NCBI GenBank assembly: GCA_017511685.1
Contig: JAFWJE010000009.1
Span: 1 to 51,462 of the forward strand
DNA length: 51,462 bases
Direction: 5' to 3'
Source: Candidatus Saccharimonadota bacterium
Lineage (GTDB): Bacteria > Patescibacteriota > Saccharimonadia > Saccharimonadales > Saccharimonadaceae
Below the pieces are notes generated by a model. It did no database searches. It worked only from the letters and a program-made list of their open reading frames with translations, and was not told where the DNA came from. A program made the translations under genes and the position numbers. Position 1 is the first letter of the stretch. Each line of letters opens with the position of its first letter. Shown here one piece after another: positions 7,715 to 15,505 of the stretch.

Positions 7715-8452
7715 ATGGCAGAGAATAATAATCAACCAAAAGTAATCAACAAGTCCGGTACTCTTAAGATGACCGACGAGACCGCCGCTACCCGCAAGTC
7801 TAAAGATATCGGTGGCCGTCCGTTTGATCGCCGCAACAATCGCCGCCGCAACCAAGTTAAAGCCGACGTTGCACCAAAAGAGTTCGACGAAGTTACTATC
7901 AACATTGACCGCGTGTCCCGTACTGTGGCTGGTGGTCGCCGCATGCGCTTCAAAGCTCTTGTTGCTATCGGTAACCACAAGAACAAAATCGGTATCGGCG
8001 TCGCCAAAGGTAATGACGTAACCTCTGCTGTTGCCAAGGCTACTTCCAAGGCTAAAAAGAGCATGATTGAGTTCCCAATGGATGGTGAAACTATCTGCCA
8101 CGAGACTGAAACTAAGATCACTGGCGCACACGTTTTGATGAAGCCGGCTGCTCCTGGTACTGGTATTATTGCCGGTGGCGTAGTTCGCTCCATTATCGGT
8201 CTTACCGGTGTGAAAAACCTTATTTCTAAGTCTCTTGGCTCTACCAATAAGGTCAACATTGCTTACGCCGTCATTGAAGGTTTGAAAGCCCAGACTGCTC
8301 GCAAAGATTGGGAAACTACTAAGCTCAAGGCCGCTGACAAGCCAGCCGCAAAAGCTGCTACTAAACCTGCTGAAAAAGCTGACGCTAAGAAACCAGCCGC
8401 CAAAAAGCCTGCTACCGCGAAAAAAACCACCGCTAAGAAGGAGGCTAAATAA
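7715..8452 (+). CDS. rpsE: 30S ribosomal protein S5 with long Ala/Lys/Pro tail
   Basis: S5 helps translational fidelity and lines the mRNA entry. I set the start at 7715, 1 nt after rplR and behind TTGGAG. A frame from 7634 would run into rplR. Residues about 50-200 hold the S5 double-stranded RNA-binding fold (RVSRTVAGGRRMRFKALVAIG, GIIAGGVVRSIIGLTGV). The protein is 245 residues against about 165 usual. About 45 residues precede the fold and a Lys/Ala/Pro repeat tail of about 45 residues follows it. Confidence 0.96.
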   Translation: MAENNNQPKVINKSGTLKMTDETAATRKSKDIGGRPFDRRNNRRRNQVKADVAPKEFDEVTINIDRVSRTVAGGRRMRFKALVAIGNHKNKIGIGVAKGNDVTSAVAKATSKAKKSMIEFPMDGETICHETETKITGAHVLMKPAAPGTGIIAGGVVRSIIGLTGVKNLISKSLGSTNKVNIAYAVIEGLKAQTARKDWETTKLKAADKPAAKAATKPAEKADAKKPAAKKPATAKKTTAKKEAK

Positions 8453-8922
8453 TGAAATACAATGATTTAACTGTCACCGCTAATACTCGCCCATCCCGCA
8501 AGGGTCGTGGCATCTCCGCTGGCCAGGGTAAAACCGCTGGTCGTGGCACCAAGGGTCAGAAATCCCGTACTGGTCACCGCAAAATGCCAGCTGGCTTCAT
8601 GGGCGGTCAACGCGCTATTATGCAAGCCGTACCAAAGCTCAAAGGTTTCAAATCTATCCACGCCAAGGCCGAGGTAATCTATACTGACCGCCTAAACGAG
8701 CTCAAAGGCGCTGTAGATAACTTCAAACTCTACGAAGCCGGGTTAATTTCTACCCCATATGCTAAAGTAAAAGTTATCACTCGTGGTGATTTGACTAACA
8801 AAATCGAGCTTTCTACTCAATTTGCTAGCAAAACTGCTATAAAAGCTCTTGAAAAAGCTGGTGGTAGCTTCAAAAAAGTCGCTGTTCCAGCCCGCCAAAA
8901 AGCTGAAACGGCTGCCAAATAA
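8452..8922 (+). CDS. rplO: 50S ribosomal protein L15
   Basis: L15 is a 23S-binding assembly protein. The 156-residue product has the Gly-rich N-terminus (RKGRGISAGQGKTAGRGTKG, QKSRTG) and the PKLKGFKS element, then the globular C-terminal part. It follows rpsE with a one-base overlap. rpmD (L30), which lies between rpsE and rplO in most bacteria, is absent. That absence is a known CPR-wide trait. Confidence 0.97.
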   Translation: MKYNDLTVTANTRPSRKGRGISAGQGKTAGRGTKGQKSRTGHRKMPAGFMGGQRAIMQAVPKLKGFKSIHAKAEVIYTDRLNELKGAVDNFKLYEAGLISTPYAKVKVITRGDLTNKIELSTQFASKTAIKALEKAGGSFKKVAVPARQKAETAAK

Positions 8923-8932
8923 TCTGTATCTA

Positions 8933-8961
8933 TTGACATTTTAGCCCTTCTGTGCTATAAT
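8933..8961 (+). promoter_or_regulatory. Consensus promoter directly before a terminator
   Basis: A perfect TTGACA (8933-8938), 17 bp spacer and TATAAT (8956-8961), with a TGC extension. It is the best promoter match in the window. The predicted transcript meets an intrinsic terminator at 8976-9006 almost at once. Confidence 0.85.
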
Positions 8962-8975
8962 ATGAAGATACTAGC

Positions 8976-9006
8976 AAAAAAGTCCTGAAAAAGGGCTTTT
9001 TTGTTT
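8976..9006 (+). terminator. Intrinsic terminator between rplO and secY
   Basis: An 11-bp stem AAAAAAGTCCT/AGGGCTTTTTT (8976-8986/8992-9002, one G-U pair) with loop GAAAA is followed by TTGTTTT. It ends the rplO transcript, or the roughly 35-nt RNA from the promoter just upstream. Confidence 0.8.
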
Positions 9007-9023
9007 TAAAAAATCAAAATCTG

Positions 9024-9032
9024 TGGTATTAT
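9024..9032 (+). promoter_or_regulatory. Extended -10 promoter for secY
   Basis: TGG plus TATTAT (9027-9032), downstream of the terminator, with no good -35. It implies an 18-nt leader and independent transcription of secY and the sortase gene. Confidence 0.5.
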
Positions 9033-9056
9033 AGATAAAGTAAGATAGAGTTATAT

Positions 9057-10472
9057 ATGCATTTCAAAACAATTTTTAAATCGTTCAAGAATAAAGATAT
9101 GCTAAAGCGCATTTTAATAGTGCTTGGCATTATTGTTGCATATCGTCTCTTAGCCCACGTGCCTGTGCCACTTGGTGACGCTAATACTTTTAAAGACGCC
9201 ATTGGCAATCTTCTGGCTAAGTCTGATTTCGGTAGCTTCTTGAATCTGATTTCTGGTGGTGGTCTGACTTCTTTCTCGATTATCCTGGTAGGTCTATCTC
9301 CGTTCATCACCTCCTCTATCGTTGTCCAGCTAATTACTAAGGCTGTTCCAAAACTAGAAGAGCTATCCCAAGACGGTGAGGCTGGTCGCCGCAAGATTAA
9401 CCAATGGACCAGAATGTTGACCGTCCCTCTAGCCATCGTCCAGTCTATCGCTTACATCTTTATCTTAAAAGAATCCGCCTTGGCCAATACCGCTTCCAGC
9501 ATTGATCTTTCCACTGGCCAATGGTTCCTAGCTGTTACTTCTATGACTGCCGGCTCAATCATTCTTATGTGGCTCGGTGAGCTCATTACAGAGCAGGGCA
9601 TTGGCAATGGTATCTCTATGGTCATCTTTGCCTCTATCATCTCCCAGTTACCAACCACTCTTGCCTCACTTGGTGCCTCTCTCTTTGACACATCAAACGG
9701 TTCACTCTCCCTCTTTGGCTGGTTCAATCTACCAGTTAACCCAACGGTATTCTGGATTATGCTCGGCTTTGCCGTTGCTCTCATCATAGTTATCTACTTC
9801 CTTGTCAAGCTCAATGAAGCCCAGCGCATCATCACTATTAATTACGCTAAACGTGTCCACGGTAACAGTAGCTATGGCGGTATTAAATCCATCTTGCCAA
9901 TTAAGCTCATCGCCGCCGGCGTTGTCCCAGTGATTTTTGCCACCTCGTTCCTAGCTTTGCCAGCTTTAATCGGCCAGCTCATCCAGACTATGGATCCTGG
10001 TAATGAATTTGGTGCCGGGCTAGTCTCGCTCTTTACCGCACCTTCTGCCTCTAATTTCGCCTCGGAATATCCAGATGGCATTACTGGCAAATGGTTCATT
10101 TATCCAGCGATGTACTTCATTCTAGTAGTAGCTTTCACCTATTTCTACACTTCCATCATCTTTAACACTAACGAAATCGCCGATAACCTCCAGAAACAAG
10201 GTGGCTTTATTGAAAAAGTTCGCCCAGGCCTTGCCACTGCTAAATATCTCAATAAGGTCGTGGTCCGGCTTAACTTCTTTGGCGCCTTTGCGCTTGGCCT
10301 GATTGCCATGCTACCGTTTATTACTGACTACATCTTCATCTTAACGCTTGGCTATCCAATTGGCCTTTCTATCTCTGGTACTGGACTCTTGATCGTAGTG
10401 ACTGTGGCCCTCGAAAGCCTCCGTCAGCTAGATTCTCGCGCGCTAATGGTAACTTACGACGATTATAAGTAA
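9057..10472 (+). CDS. secY: Protein translocase subunit SecY
   Basis: SecY forms the membrane channel of the general secretion pathway together with SecE (21810-22199 in this window). The 471-residue product has ten hydrophobic segments and the family start (KSFKNKDMLKRILIVLG, then YRLLAHVPVPLGD). It also has the GISPFI-like GLSPFITSSIVVQL plug-region motif and the cytosolic loop GEAGRRKINQWTR. The ATG at 9057 gives the canonical N-terminal helix. Its Shine-Dalgarno is weak and the leader is only about 18 nt. Confidence 0.97.
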   Translation: MHFKTIFKSFKNKDMLKRILIVLGIIVAYRLLAHVPVPLGDANTFKDAIGNLLAKSDFGSFLNLISGGGLTSFSIILVGLSPFITSSIVVQLITKAVPKLEELSQDGEAGRRKINQWTRMLTVPLAIVQSIAYIFILKESALANTASSIDLSTGQWFLAVTSMTAGSIILMWLGELITEQGIGNGISMVIFASIISQLPTTLASLGASLFDTSNGSLSLFGWFNLPVNPTVFWIMLGFAVALIIVIYFLVKLNEAQRIITINYAKRVHGNSSYGGIKSILPIKLIAAGVVPVIFATSFLALPALIGQLIQTMDPGNEFGAGLVSLFTAPSASNFASEYPDGITGKWFIYPAMYFILVVAFTYFYTSIIFNTNEIADNLQKQGGFIEKVRPGLATAKYLNKVVVRLNFFGAFALGLIAMLPFITDYIFILTLGYPIGLSISGTGLLIVVTVALESLRQLDSRALMVTYDDYK

Positions 10473-11269
10473 TGGCTTTAAGGTTTGATTGGAAGAAAAA
10501 TCTTCCACGCATCATCTGGGGCGTCATTGCGCTTATCCTTTTAGGTTGCATCATCCGCGTAATGGTCTGGGAACACAATTACTATCGTGAAAAAGAAGGC
10601 AGCACCCGTGCCACCGCCGTCGCCAACACCATCGCGCCAGAAGACACCGAGGAAACCGTCAACGAAGAAGATGTTGACGAGCAAATGAAACAAGCTCACC
10701 GCGTCGCCGCCGACAAGCCGCGCTTCCTCTCTATTGAAAAGCTCGGCATTGACCGTGCTCGTGTCCTAGAAGTCGGTCTTACTAAATCCGGTAGACTAAA
10801 TACCCCAGCTGGCATTTTTGACGTCGGTTGGTACAACGCCTCTGGTAAGCCAGGTGCCGGCGGTACACTCTTAATCGACGGACATAATGGCGGACCTACC
10901 AAAGAAGGCGTATTTAAACATCTCCCCGAACTAGCCGTAGGCGATATTATCATGATTGAGCGTGGTGACGGCAAACACTACCGTTATCAAGTCGTCGAAA
11001 ACGAAGAGGTCCCGCTCTCCGAAGCCGACAGCCGTATGGCTAAAATGCTCACCTCCCCTGAGCAAGGCAAGGAAAGCCTCTCACTCATCACCTGTACCGG
11101 GGTCTGGTCCCAAGTTCAGCAGACTTATCTTTCTCGTCAATTCCTCCGCGCCGTTTTGGTTGAAGAAAATCACGACTACACCACCACCGAAATCAAAAAC
11201 GAACTCAAAGAAAAACGCGAAGCTAAAGAAAAAGAAGAGCAAGAACAAGAAAAACAAGACCAAGAGTAA
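10472..11269 (+). CDS. Membrane-anchored sortase (class F-like) transpeptidase
   Basis: Sortases cut C-terminal sorting signals of exported proteins and join them to the cell surface. This 265-residue protein has one N-terminal membrane segment (about residues 13-33). The catalytic fold covers about residues 83-232, with His138 (in LLIDGHNGG), Cys208 (LITCTG) and Arg222 (YLSRQF) as the expected triad. The GHNGGPTKEGVFKHL stretch resembles class F. The class assignment is my inference. A 30-residue Lys/Glu/Gln tail follows. It overlaps the secY stop (TAATG) and occupies the place where adk and map normally stand, so it is probably co-expressed with the translocon. Confidence 0.88.
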   Translation: MALRFDWKKNLPRIIWGVIALILLGCIIRVMVWEHNYYREKEGSTRATAVANTIAPEDTEETVNEEDVDEQMKQAHRVAADKPRFLSIEKLGIDRARVLEVGLTKSGRLNTPAGIFDVGWYNASGKPGAGGTLLIDGHNGGPTKEGVFKHLPELAVGDIIMIERGDGKHYRYQVVENEEVPLSEADSRMAKMLTSPEQGKESLSLITCTGVWSQVQQTYLSRQFLRAVLVEENHDYTTTEIKNELKEKREAKEKEEQEQEKQDQE

Positions 11270-11277
11270 TTTTTCTA

Positions 11278-11306
11278 TTGTTTTTTATAAAAAAGTATGC
11301 TATACT
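11278..11306 (+). promoter_or_regulatory. Promoter for infA
   Basis: TTGTTT (11278-11283), 17 bp, TATACT (11301-11306) with a TGC extension. The predicted start is near 11313, leaving about 7 nt before the infA ATG and no recognisable Shine-Dalgarno. Confidence 0.7.
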
Positions 11307-11319
11307 AAATAGGTAATTT

Positions 11320-11544
11320 ATGGCTAGTCAAAAGGAAGTGATTGAACTCACCGGCAAGGTCGTTGAGGCGTTGCGTGGTACCCAATTTCGGGTTGAACTC
11401 GAGAATGGTCATATTATCATTGCGCACATGAGCGGAAAGATGCGTAAAAACTACATCCGCCTAGTGCCTGGTGATAAGGTGAAAGTGGAACTAACCCCTT
11501 ACGATTTAACTAAGGGGCGTATCAGTTTTCGCCTAAAAGATTAA
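11320..11544 (+). CDS. infA: Translation initiation factor IF-1
   Basis: IF-1 occupies the ribosomal A site during initiation. The 74-residue product is a single S1-type OB fold with the family pattern [26 protein letters not shown] ([15 protein letters not shown]) and [26 protein letters not shown] ([18 protein letters not shown]). Length is typical. The mRNA leader appears very short, so initiation is probably near-leaderless. Confidence 0.97.
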   Translation: MASQKEVIELTGKVVEALRGTQFRVELENGHIIIAHMSGKMRKNYIRLVPGDKVKVELTPYDLTKGRISFRLKD

Positions 11545-11551
11545 TAGCAGA

Positions 11552-11677
11552 TGTTGTAGAAATTACGACACTTTGAAGCAATTCTTCATAGATGGCAAAA
11601 TAGTCGACTGCCGATAATGAAGTAAAAGTGTAAAAACGGTTTCTACAGCAGTAATAAGGAAAGGATTTTGACACTTT
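11552..11677 (+). promoter_or_regulatory. Structured leader upstream of rpmJ, candidate two-state RNA
   Basis: An outer stem TGTTGTAGAAA/TTTCTACAGCA (11552-11562/11640-11650) encloses ACACTTT/AAAGTGT (11568-11574/11625-11631) and small hairpins such as GGCA...TGCC. A second copy of GACACTTT (11670-11677) lies against the rpmJ ATG. AAAGTGT could pair with either copy, so the start region could be open or closed. Regulation by a ribosomal protein of this operon is inference. Confidence 0.5.
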
Positions 11678-11794
11678 ATGAAGGTTCGTGCAAGTGTTAA
11701 AAAAATCTCCCCAGATGACATTATCGTTCGCAGAAAAGGCGTTCTCCGTGTCATCAACAAGAATAAACCTAAGAACAAGCAAAGGCAGGGTTAA
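11678..11794 (+). CDS. rpmJ: 50S ribosomal protein L36, zinc-free type
   Basis: L36 is the smallest ribosomal protein. It is read here from the ATG at 11678 to TAA at 11792-11794. The 38-residue product starts [10 protein letters not shown] and ends NKQRQG, both family hallmarks. The zinc ligands of the standard form (Cys11, Cys14, Cys27 and a His near 32) are Ser11, Asp14, Asn27 and Lys/Asn. There is no Cys or His at all, so it is a C-minus type. The Shine-Dalgarno AAGGAAAGGA lies 12 nt upstream. The gene opens the rpsM-rpsK-rpsD-rpoA-rplQ run. Confidence 0.96.
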   Translation: MKVRASVKKISPDDIIVRRKGVLRVINKNKPKNKQRQG

Positions 11795-11796
11795 GC

Positions 11797-12183
11797 ATGG
11801 CAAGAATTGCAAGCGTTGTTATCCCTTCCGAAAAACAAGTCTGGATTGCTCTGACTTATGTTTACGGAATCGGACGGACAACTTCAAAAGCCATCCTTGC
11901 GGAGGCTAAAATAGAGCCTACCACTCGGGTGAAAGATCTCACCGAGGCTGAAGAAGCAAAAATCAACGAGATTATTGCAAATAATTATCGCGTTGAGGGC
12001 GATCTTCGCCGCCTCGTAACCAATAACGTCAAGCGCATTAAGGATATCAATTCCTACAAGGGGCTTCGCCATAAGGCAAAACTCCCAGTCAACGGCCAGC
12101 GCACCCGTACGAACGCACGTACTCGTAAGGGTAAAGCTATCGCAGTTGGTGGTGCACAACCAAAAGCAGCAAGTAAGACATAA
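11797..12183 (+). CDS. rpsM: 30S ribosomal protein S13
   Basis: S13 sits in the 30S head and bridges to the 50S subunit. The 128-residue product has the start [21 protein letters not shown], of which [15 protein letters not shown] fits the family. It also has the helix-hairpin-helix stretch [12 protein letters not shown], the [24 protein letters not shown] signature ([14 protein letters not shown]) and the basic tail [13 protein letters not shown]. Length is slightly above typical. It starts 2 nt after rpmJ. Confidence 0.97.
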   Translation: MARIASVVIPSEKQVWIALTYVYGIGRTTSKAILAEAKIEPTTRVKDLTEAEEAKINEIIANNYRVEGDLRRLVTNNVKRIKDINSYKGLRHKAKLPVNGQRTRTNARTRKGKAIAVGGAQPKAASKT

Positions 12184-12198
12184 GGAAAGGAGTAGAAA

Positions 12199-12657
12199 AT
12201 GGCTGAAGAAGAAATTAAGAATACTACGGCTACTAAAGCTCCTGAAGCTGCCAAGGCAGAAGAAGCTAAAAAAGCTGTAAGCAAAAAGGCTAAGAAGGGC
12301 AAACGCATTGTCACCTCTGGCCAAATGCACATTAATGCAACATTTAATAATACGATTATTAGTTTTTCCGATAAAAGTGGTGAGGTCTTAGCCGCTTCCT
12401 CCGCTGGAGCCAATGGTTTCCGCGGTAGCAAGAAAGGCACCGCCTACGCCGCTCAAATCGCCGCTGAAAAAGCCGCCGAAATCGTCAAAAAAGAACACGG
12501 CATGAACAGCGTCGATGTCTACGTTAAGGGTATCGGCCTTGGTCGCGACAGCGCCATTCGTGCCGTTTCCACTGTTGGTATGAAAATTGACAGTATCACC
12601 GATGTAACTCCGATTGCTCACGGTGGTGTCCGTCCTAAAGGAGAAAGGAAACCATAA
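12199..12657 (+). CDS. rpsK: 30S ribosomal protein S11 with N-terminal extension
   Basis: S11 lines the platform near the E site. The fold starts near residue 32 with KKGKRIVTSGQMHINATFNN and includes SSAGANGFRGSKKGT and the C-terminal DVTPIAHGGVRPKGERKP (HGGVRPKGERKP). The product is 152 residues because about 30 residues of Ala/Lys/Glu-rich sequence precede the fold. The start follows AAAGGAG. The C-terminus lacks the last residues (RRV) common in other bacteria. Confidence 0.96.
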   Translation: MAEEEIKNTTATKAPEAAKAEEAKKAVSKKAKKGKRIVTSGQMHINATFNNTIISFSDKSGEVLAASSAGANGFRGSKKGTAYAAQIAAEKAAEIVKKEHGMNSVDVYVKGIGLGRDSAIRAVSTVGMKIDSITDVTPIAHGGVRPKGERKP

Positions 12658-13274
12658 TGGCAAGAGATAAATCACCTATCGTCAAACAGAGCCGCCGCGA
12701 AGGTTATGCCCTCGCTCCAAAAGCTCACAAAGTCCTCGCCAAAAAGACTGGCGTACCTGGCCAGCATGGCGATGCGCGTCGCCGCGGTGGTAGCCTCTAC
12801 CTCACCCAGCTCCGCGAAAAGCAAAAAGTTCGCCGCATGTACGGCTTACTAGAAAAACAATTCGCCAAACTGATGAAAGAAGCTACTCGCGCCGAAGGCC
12901 TAACCGGTGAAAACCTCCTAGAATTTCTAGAACGTCGCGCCGACAATGTAGTCTATCGCGCTGGTTTCGCCACCACTCGTCGTCAAGCCAGACAACTCGT
13001 ATCTCACGGACATTTCCTCCTAAACGGTAGAAGGATCGATATCCCATCCATCCGTTTGAAACCAGGAGATGTTTTGGAGGTACGTCCAAAATCACAGAAA
13101 TCCGCATATTTCAAAAATCTTGATCAGATTATCAGCGCTGCTGCTACCCAGAGTGTCTCTTGGTTAAAGGGCGATGGTAAAAAGATGAAAATTGAAATTA
13201 CCGGTTTGCCAAAGCGGGAAGAAGCAGAGGCGGGCATTAACGAACAATTAATCGTTGAGTACTACTCACGCTAA
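12657..13274 (+). CDS. rpsD: 30S ribosomal protein S4
   Basis: S4 starts 16S rRNA body assembly and often autoregulates its operon. The 205-residue product has the N-terminal S4 domain without zinc cysteines, the family stretch RRMYGLLEKQFAKLMKEA, and an S4 RNA-binding domain at about residues 90-155 (LLEFLERRADNVVYRAGFA, RQLVSHGHFLLNGRRIDIPS). Length is typical. It is coupled to rpsK (TAATG). Confidence 0.97.
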   Translation: MARDKSPIVKQSRREGYALAPKAHKVLAKKTGVPGQHGDARRRGGSLYLTQLREKQKVRRMYGLLEKQFAKLMKEATRAEGLTGENLLEFLERRADNVVYRAGFATTRRQARQLVSHGHFLLNGRRIDIPSIRLKPGDVLEVRPKSQKSAYFKNLDQIISAAATQSVSWLKGDGKKMKIEITGLPKREEAEAGINEQLIVEYYSR

Positions 13275-13285
13275 GGAGGAAATAA

Positions 13286-14239
13286 ATGACAACTAAAGCT
13301 ATTCACGAAGCTAACCTCGAAGAGGTGAACGACCTCGGCAAAAACAGCGCAGAATTTGTTGTCCGGCCGCTTTATTACGGCTACGGCAACACTCTCGGAA
13401 ACTCGCTCCGCCGCGTCCTTCTTTCCTCTATCAAAGGTGCTGCTATCACTGCTTTTAGCATTGAAGGCTCCACCCATGAATTTGCCGCCATTCCAGGCAT
13501 CCGCGAAGACGTCGTCGATATTATGCTAAACTTGAAGAACGTCCGCATTAAATCTCACTCTGATACTCCAGTCGAGCTCTACCTAGAGATTAAGGGGTCC
13601 GACCAATCTTCAGAAAAGGATGGCGACAAACGCGTCGTCGCTGGTGATATTAAACTCCCAGCCGAAGTAGAAATCGCCAACCCTAACCAAATCATCTGCC
13701 ACATCGATGATCCAAAGTTCGTCTTAAAAATGCACTTAATCGTTGATACCGGCCGCGGTTATCTCTCTATTGAGAAATCTGGCGCTGAACGCGTCCACAG
13801 CGACATGATCGCTCTTGACGCCGTATTCTCCCCAGTTCTCCGCGTCCGCTATAAGGTAGAAAATACTCGCGTTGGTCAAGACACCAACTTGCAACAGCTC
13901 ACTCTCACCATCGACACCGACGGCACCATCACTCCACGTGAAGCCTTTGAAGAAGCTGCTGCTATTCTAGTCAATCAATATACCGCTCTTGCGGGGAACA
14001 CTATGGTCGAAAGTGCTCCAGCTCCAGGCATCAATACCGAAGAGGAAGATACTGGCCTCATGCTCCCAATCGAGGAACTTGGCCTTTCTGCTCGCACAGC
14101 TAATGCGCTCACCAACAACGACATTAAGACTGTCCGCGACCTCGTTATGCTTTCAGATTCCGATCTTAAGAATCTAAAAGGCTTCGGTGCTAAAGCTCTG
14201 GACGAAGTTAAAGAAAAGATAACGGAGTTAAATATCTAA
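13286..14239 (+). CDS. rpoA: DNA-directed RNA polymerase subunit alpha
   Basis: Alpha dimerises to nucleate RNA polymerase and its C-terminal domain touches UP elements and activators. Residues about 15-235 form the N-terminal domain (GYGNTLGNSLRRVLLSSIKG is the hallmark dimer helix). Residues about 250-317 form the helix-hairpin-helix C-terminal domain (LGLSARTANALTNNDIKTV, NLKGFGAKALDEV). The 317-residue length is typical. The start follows AAGGAGG and sits in the usual place between rpsD and rplQ. Confidence 0.98.
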   Translation: MTTKAIHEANLEEVNDLGKNSAEFVVRPLYYGYGNTLGNSLRRVLLSSIKGAAITAFSIEGSTHEFAAIPGIREDVVDIMLNLKNVRIKSHSDTPVELYLEIKGSDQSSEKDGDKRVVAGDIKLPAEVEIANPNQIICHIDDPKFVLKMHLIVDTGRGYLSIEKSGAERVHSDMIALDAVFSPVLRVRYKVENTRVGQDTNLQQLTLTIDTDGTITPREAFEEAAAILVNQYTALAGNTMVESAPAPGINTEEEDTGLMLPIEELGLSARTANALTNNDIKTVRDLVMLSDSDLKNLKGFGAKALDEVKEKITELNI

Positions 14240-14240
14240 T

Positions 14241-14618
14241 ATGCATCGTCACGGATATAAAGGCCGCAAATTCGGCCGCGAAACAGGAGAAAGGAAAGCG
14301 TTGATTCGTGGGCTCATCTGCTCCCTTATTGAACATCAATCTATCACTACCACTCTTGCTCGCGCAAAAGAAATTCGCCGCGAAGCCGAGAAGTTAATCA
14401 CTATCGCCAAAAAGGGCGGTTTAGCCAATCGTCGCATCTTGATCGCTCGTCTTGGCAGTATTGAGATTGCAGACCTCTTAATGGACCAGATCGCCCCACA
14501 AATTAAACGCGATTCTGGCTACCTTAAAATCGAGCACGCCGGTTTCAGAAAAGGTGATAACACCGAGCTTGGAACTATCTCGTTTGTTGATAGTATCGAG
14601 CTAAAGGAGGACAAATAA
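14241..14618 (+). CDS. rplQ: 50S ribosomal protein L17
   Basis: L17 surrounds the tunnel exit. The 125-residue product begins MHRHGYKGRKFGRETGERKA, with the LIEHQSITTTLARAKEIRREAEKLIT stretch (QSITTTLARAKEIRREAEKL), and ends with a short beta segment. Length is within family range. It starts 1 nt after rpoA and overlaps rplM by one base. Confidence 0.97.
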   Translation: MHRHGYKGRKFGRETGERKALIRGLICSLIEHQSITTTLARAKEIRREAEKLITIAKKGGLANRRILIARLGSIEIADLLMDQIAPQIKRDSGYLKIEHAGFRKGDNTELGTISFVDSIELKEDK

Positions 14619-15043
14619 TGAAAACTTATTCTCAAAAAGCCTCTGACATTCAGCGTGAATGGTATCTCATCGACGCTTCCACTTTACCACTTGGTAAATT
14701 GGCTGTCGTAATTGCCGATAAACTTATGGGCAAAAGCAAAGTTACCTACACGCCACATATCGATAATGGTGATTATGTCATCGTCATTAACGCTAAGAAT
14801 CTCAAGGTTACTGGCAATAAAATGACCGATAAGATGTATCATCATCACAGCGGTTTCCCAGGCGGGTTGAAATCTCTGAAACTCGAAGAAGTTCTTGAAA
14901 AAGACCCAAGCTACGCCATCAAAGAAGCCGTCAAAGGTATGCTCCCTAAGAACAAACTAGCAGCCGACCGTCTTACTCGCCTTCGCATCTTTGAAGGCAC
15001 AGAGCACACTCACGCTGCACAAAATCCAAAGGAGATTAAATAA
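14618..15043 (+). CDS. rplM: 50S ribosomal protein L13
   Basis: L13 is an early-assembly 23S binder. The 141-residue product has the start MKTYSQKASDIQREWYLIDA, then GKSKVTYTPHIDNGDYVIVINA, YHHHSGFPGGLKS and AVKGMLPKNKLAADRLTRLRIFEG, all family hallmarks. Length is typical. rplM and rpsI form the usual pair. Here they are appended directly to the alpha operon, coupled by one-base overlaps. Confidence 0.97.
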   Translation: MKTYSQKASDIQREWYLIDASTLPLGKLAVVIADKLMGKSKVTYTPHIDNGDYVIVINAKNLKVTGNKMTDKMYHHHSGFPGGLKSLKLEEVLEKDPSYAIKEAVKGMLPKNKLAADRLTRLRIFEGTEHTHAAQNPKEIK

Positions 15044-15444
15044 TGGCTACTAAGGATAAATACAATTACGGCCTCGGCCGCCGCAAGGCCGCCACGGCTC
15101 GCGCCCGCCTTTATAAAGGCAAAGGTGAAATTACCATTAACGGCAAACCTGCCCTAGAGTACCTCTCTGGCGATAAATCAAAACTCGCTGAGATTACTGA
15201 TCCACTAGCTGCTACTCAGAAGCAAAAAGATTTCGATATCTCTATTAAAGTTTCTGGTGGTGGTCTAGCTGGCCAAGTCGATGCTATTAAATTAGCTATC
15301 TCTAAGGCTCTCACTACTGATGCGCCAGACCTTCGCCCAGTCTTGAAGAAGGCCGGATTCATCAAGCGTGACCCGCGCGAAAAAGAACGCAAAAAATATG
15401 GTCTCCGCTCTGCCCGCAAGAAAGAGCAGTTCAGCAAGCGTTAA
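15043..15444 (+). CDS. rpsI: 30S ribosomal protein S9
   Basis: S9 reaches the P-site tRNA with its C-terminal tail, which here ends in KKEQFSKR with the essential terminal Arg. The 133-residue product also shows YGLGRRKAATARARLYKGKG and GGLAGQVDAIKLAISKAL. Length is typical. It is the last gene before a strong terminator and so ends the ribosomal superoperon. Confidence 0.97.
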   Translation: MATKDKYNYGLGRRKAATARARLYKGKGEITINGKPALEYLSGDKSKLAEITDPLAATQKQKDFDISIKVSGGGLAGQVDAIKLAISKALTTDAPDLRPVLKKAGFIKRDPREKERKKYGLRSARKKEQFSKR

Positions 15445-15471
15445 ACCGCTTACAGAGAAGACAAGAAAATC

Positions 15472-15497
15472 GGCCCGAGAAAATCTCGGGCCTTTTT
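15472..15497 (+). terminator. Terminator of the ribosomal superoperon
   Basis: A 9-bp GC-rich stem GGCCCGAGA/TCTCGGGCC (15472-15480/15484-15492) with loop AAA is followed by TTTTT. The next gene is convergent. Confidence 0.9.
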
Positions 15498-15505
15498 GGT
15501 ACTTT

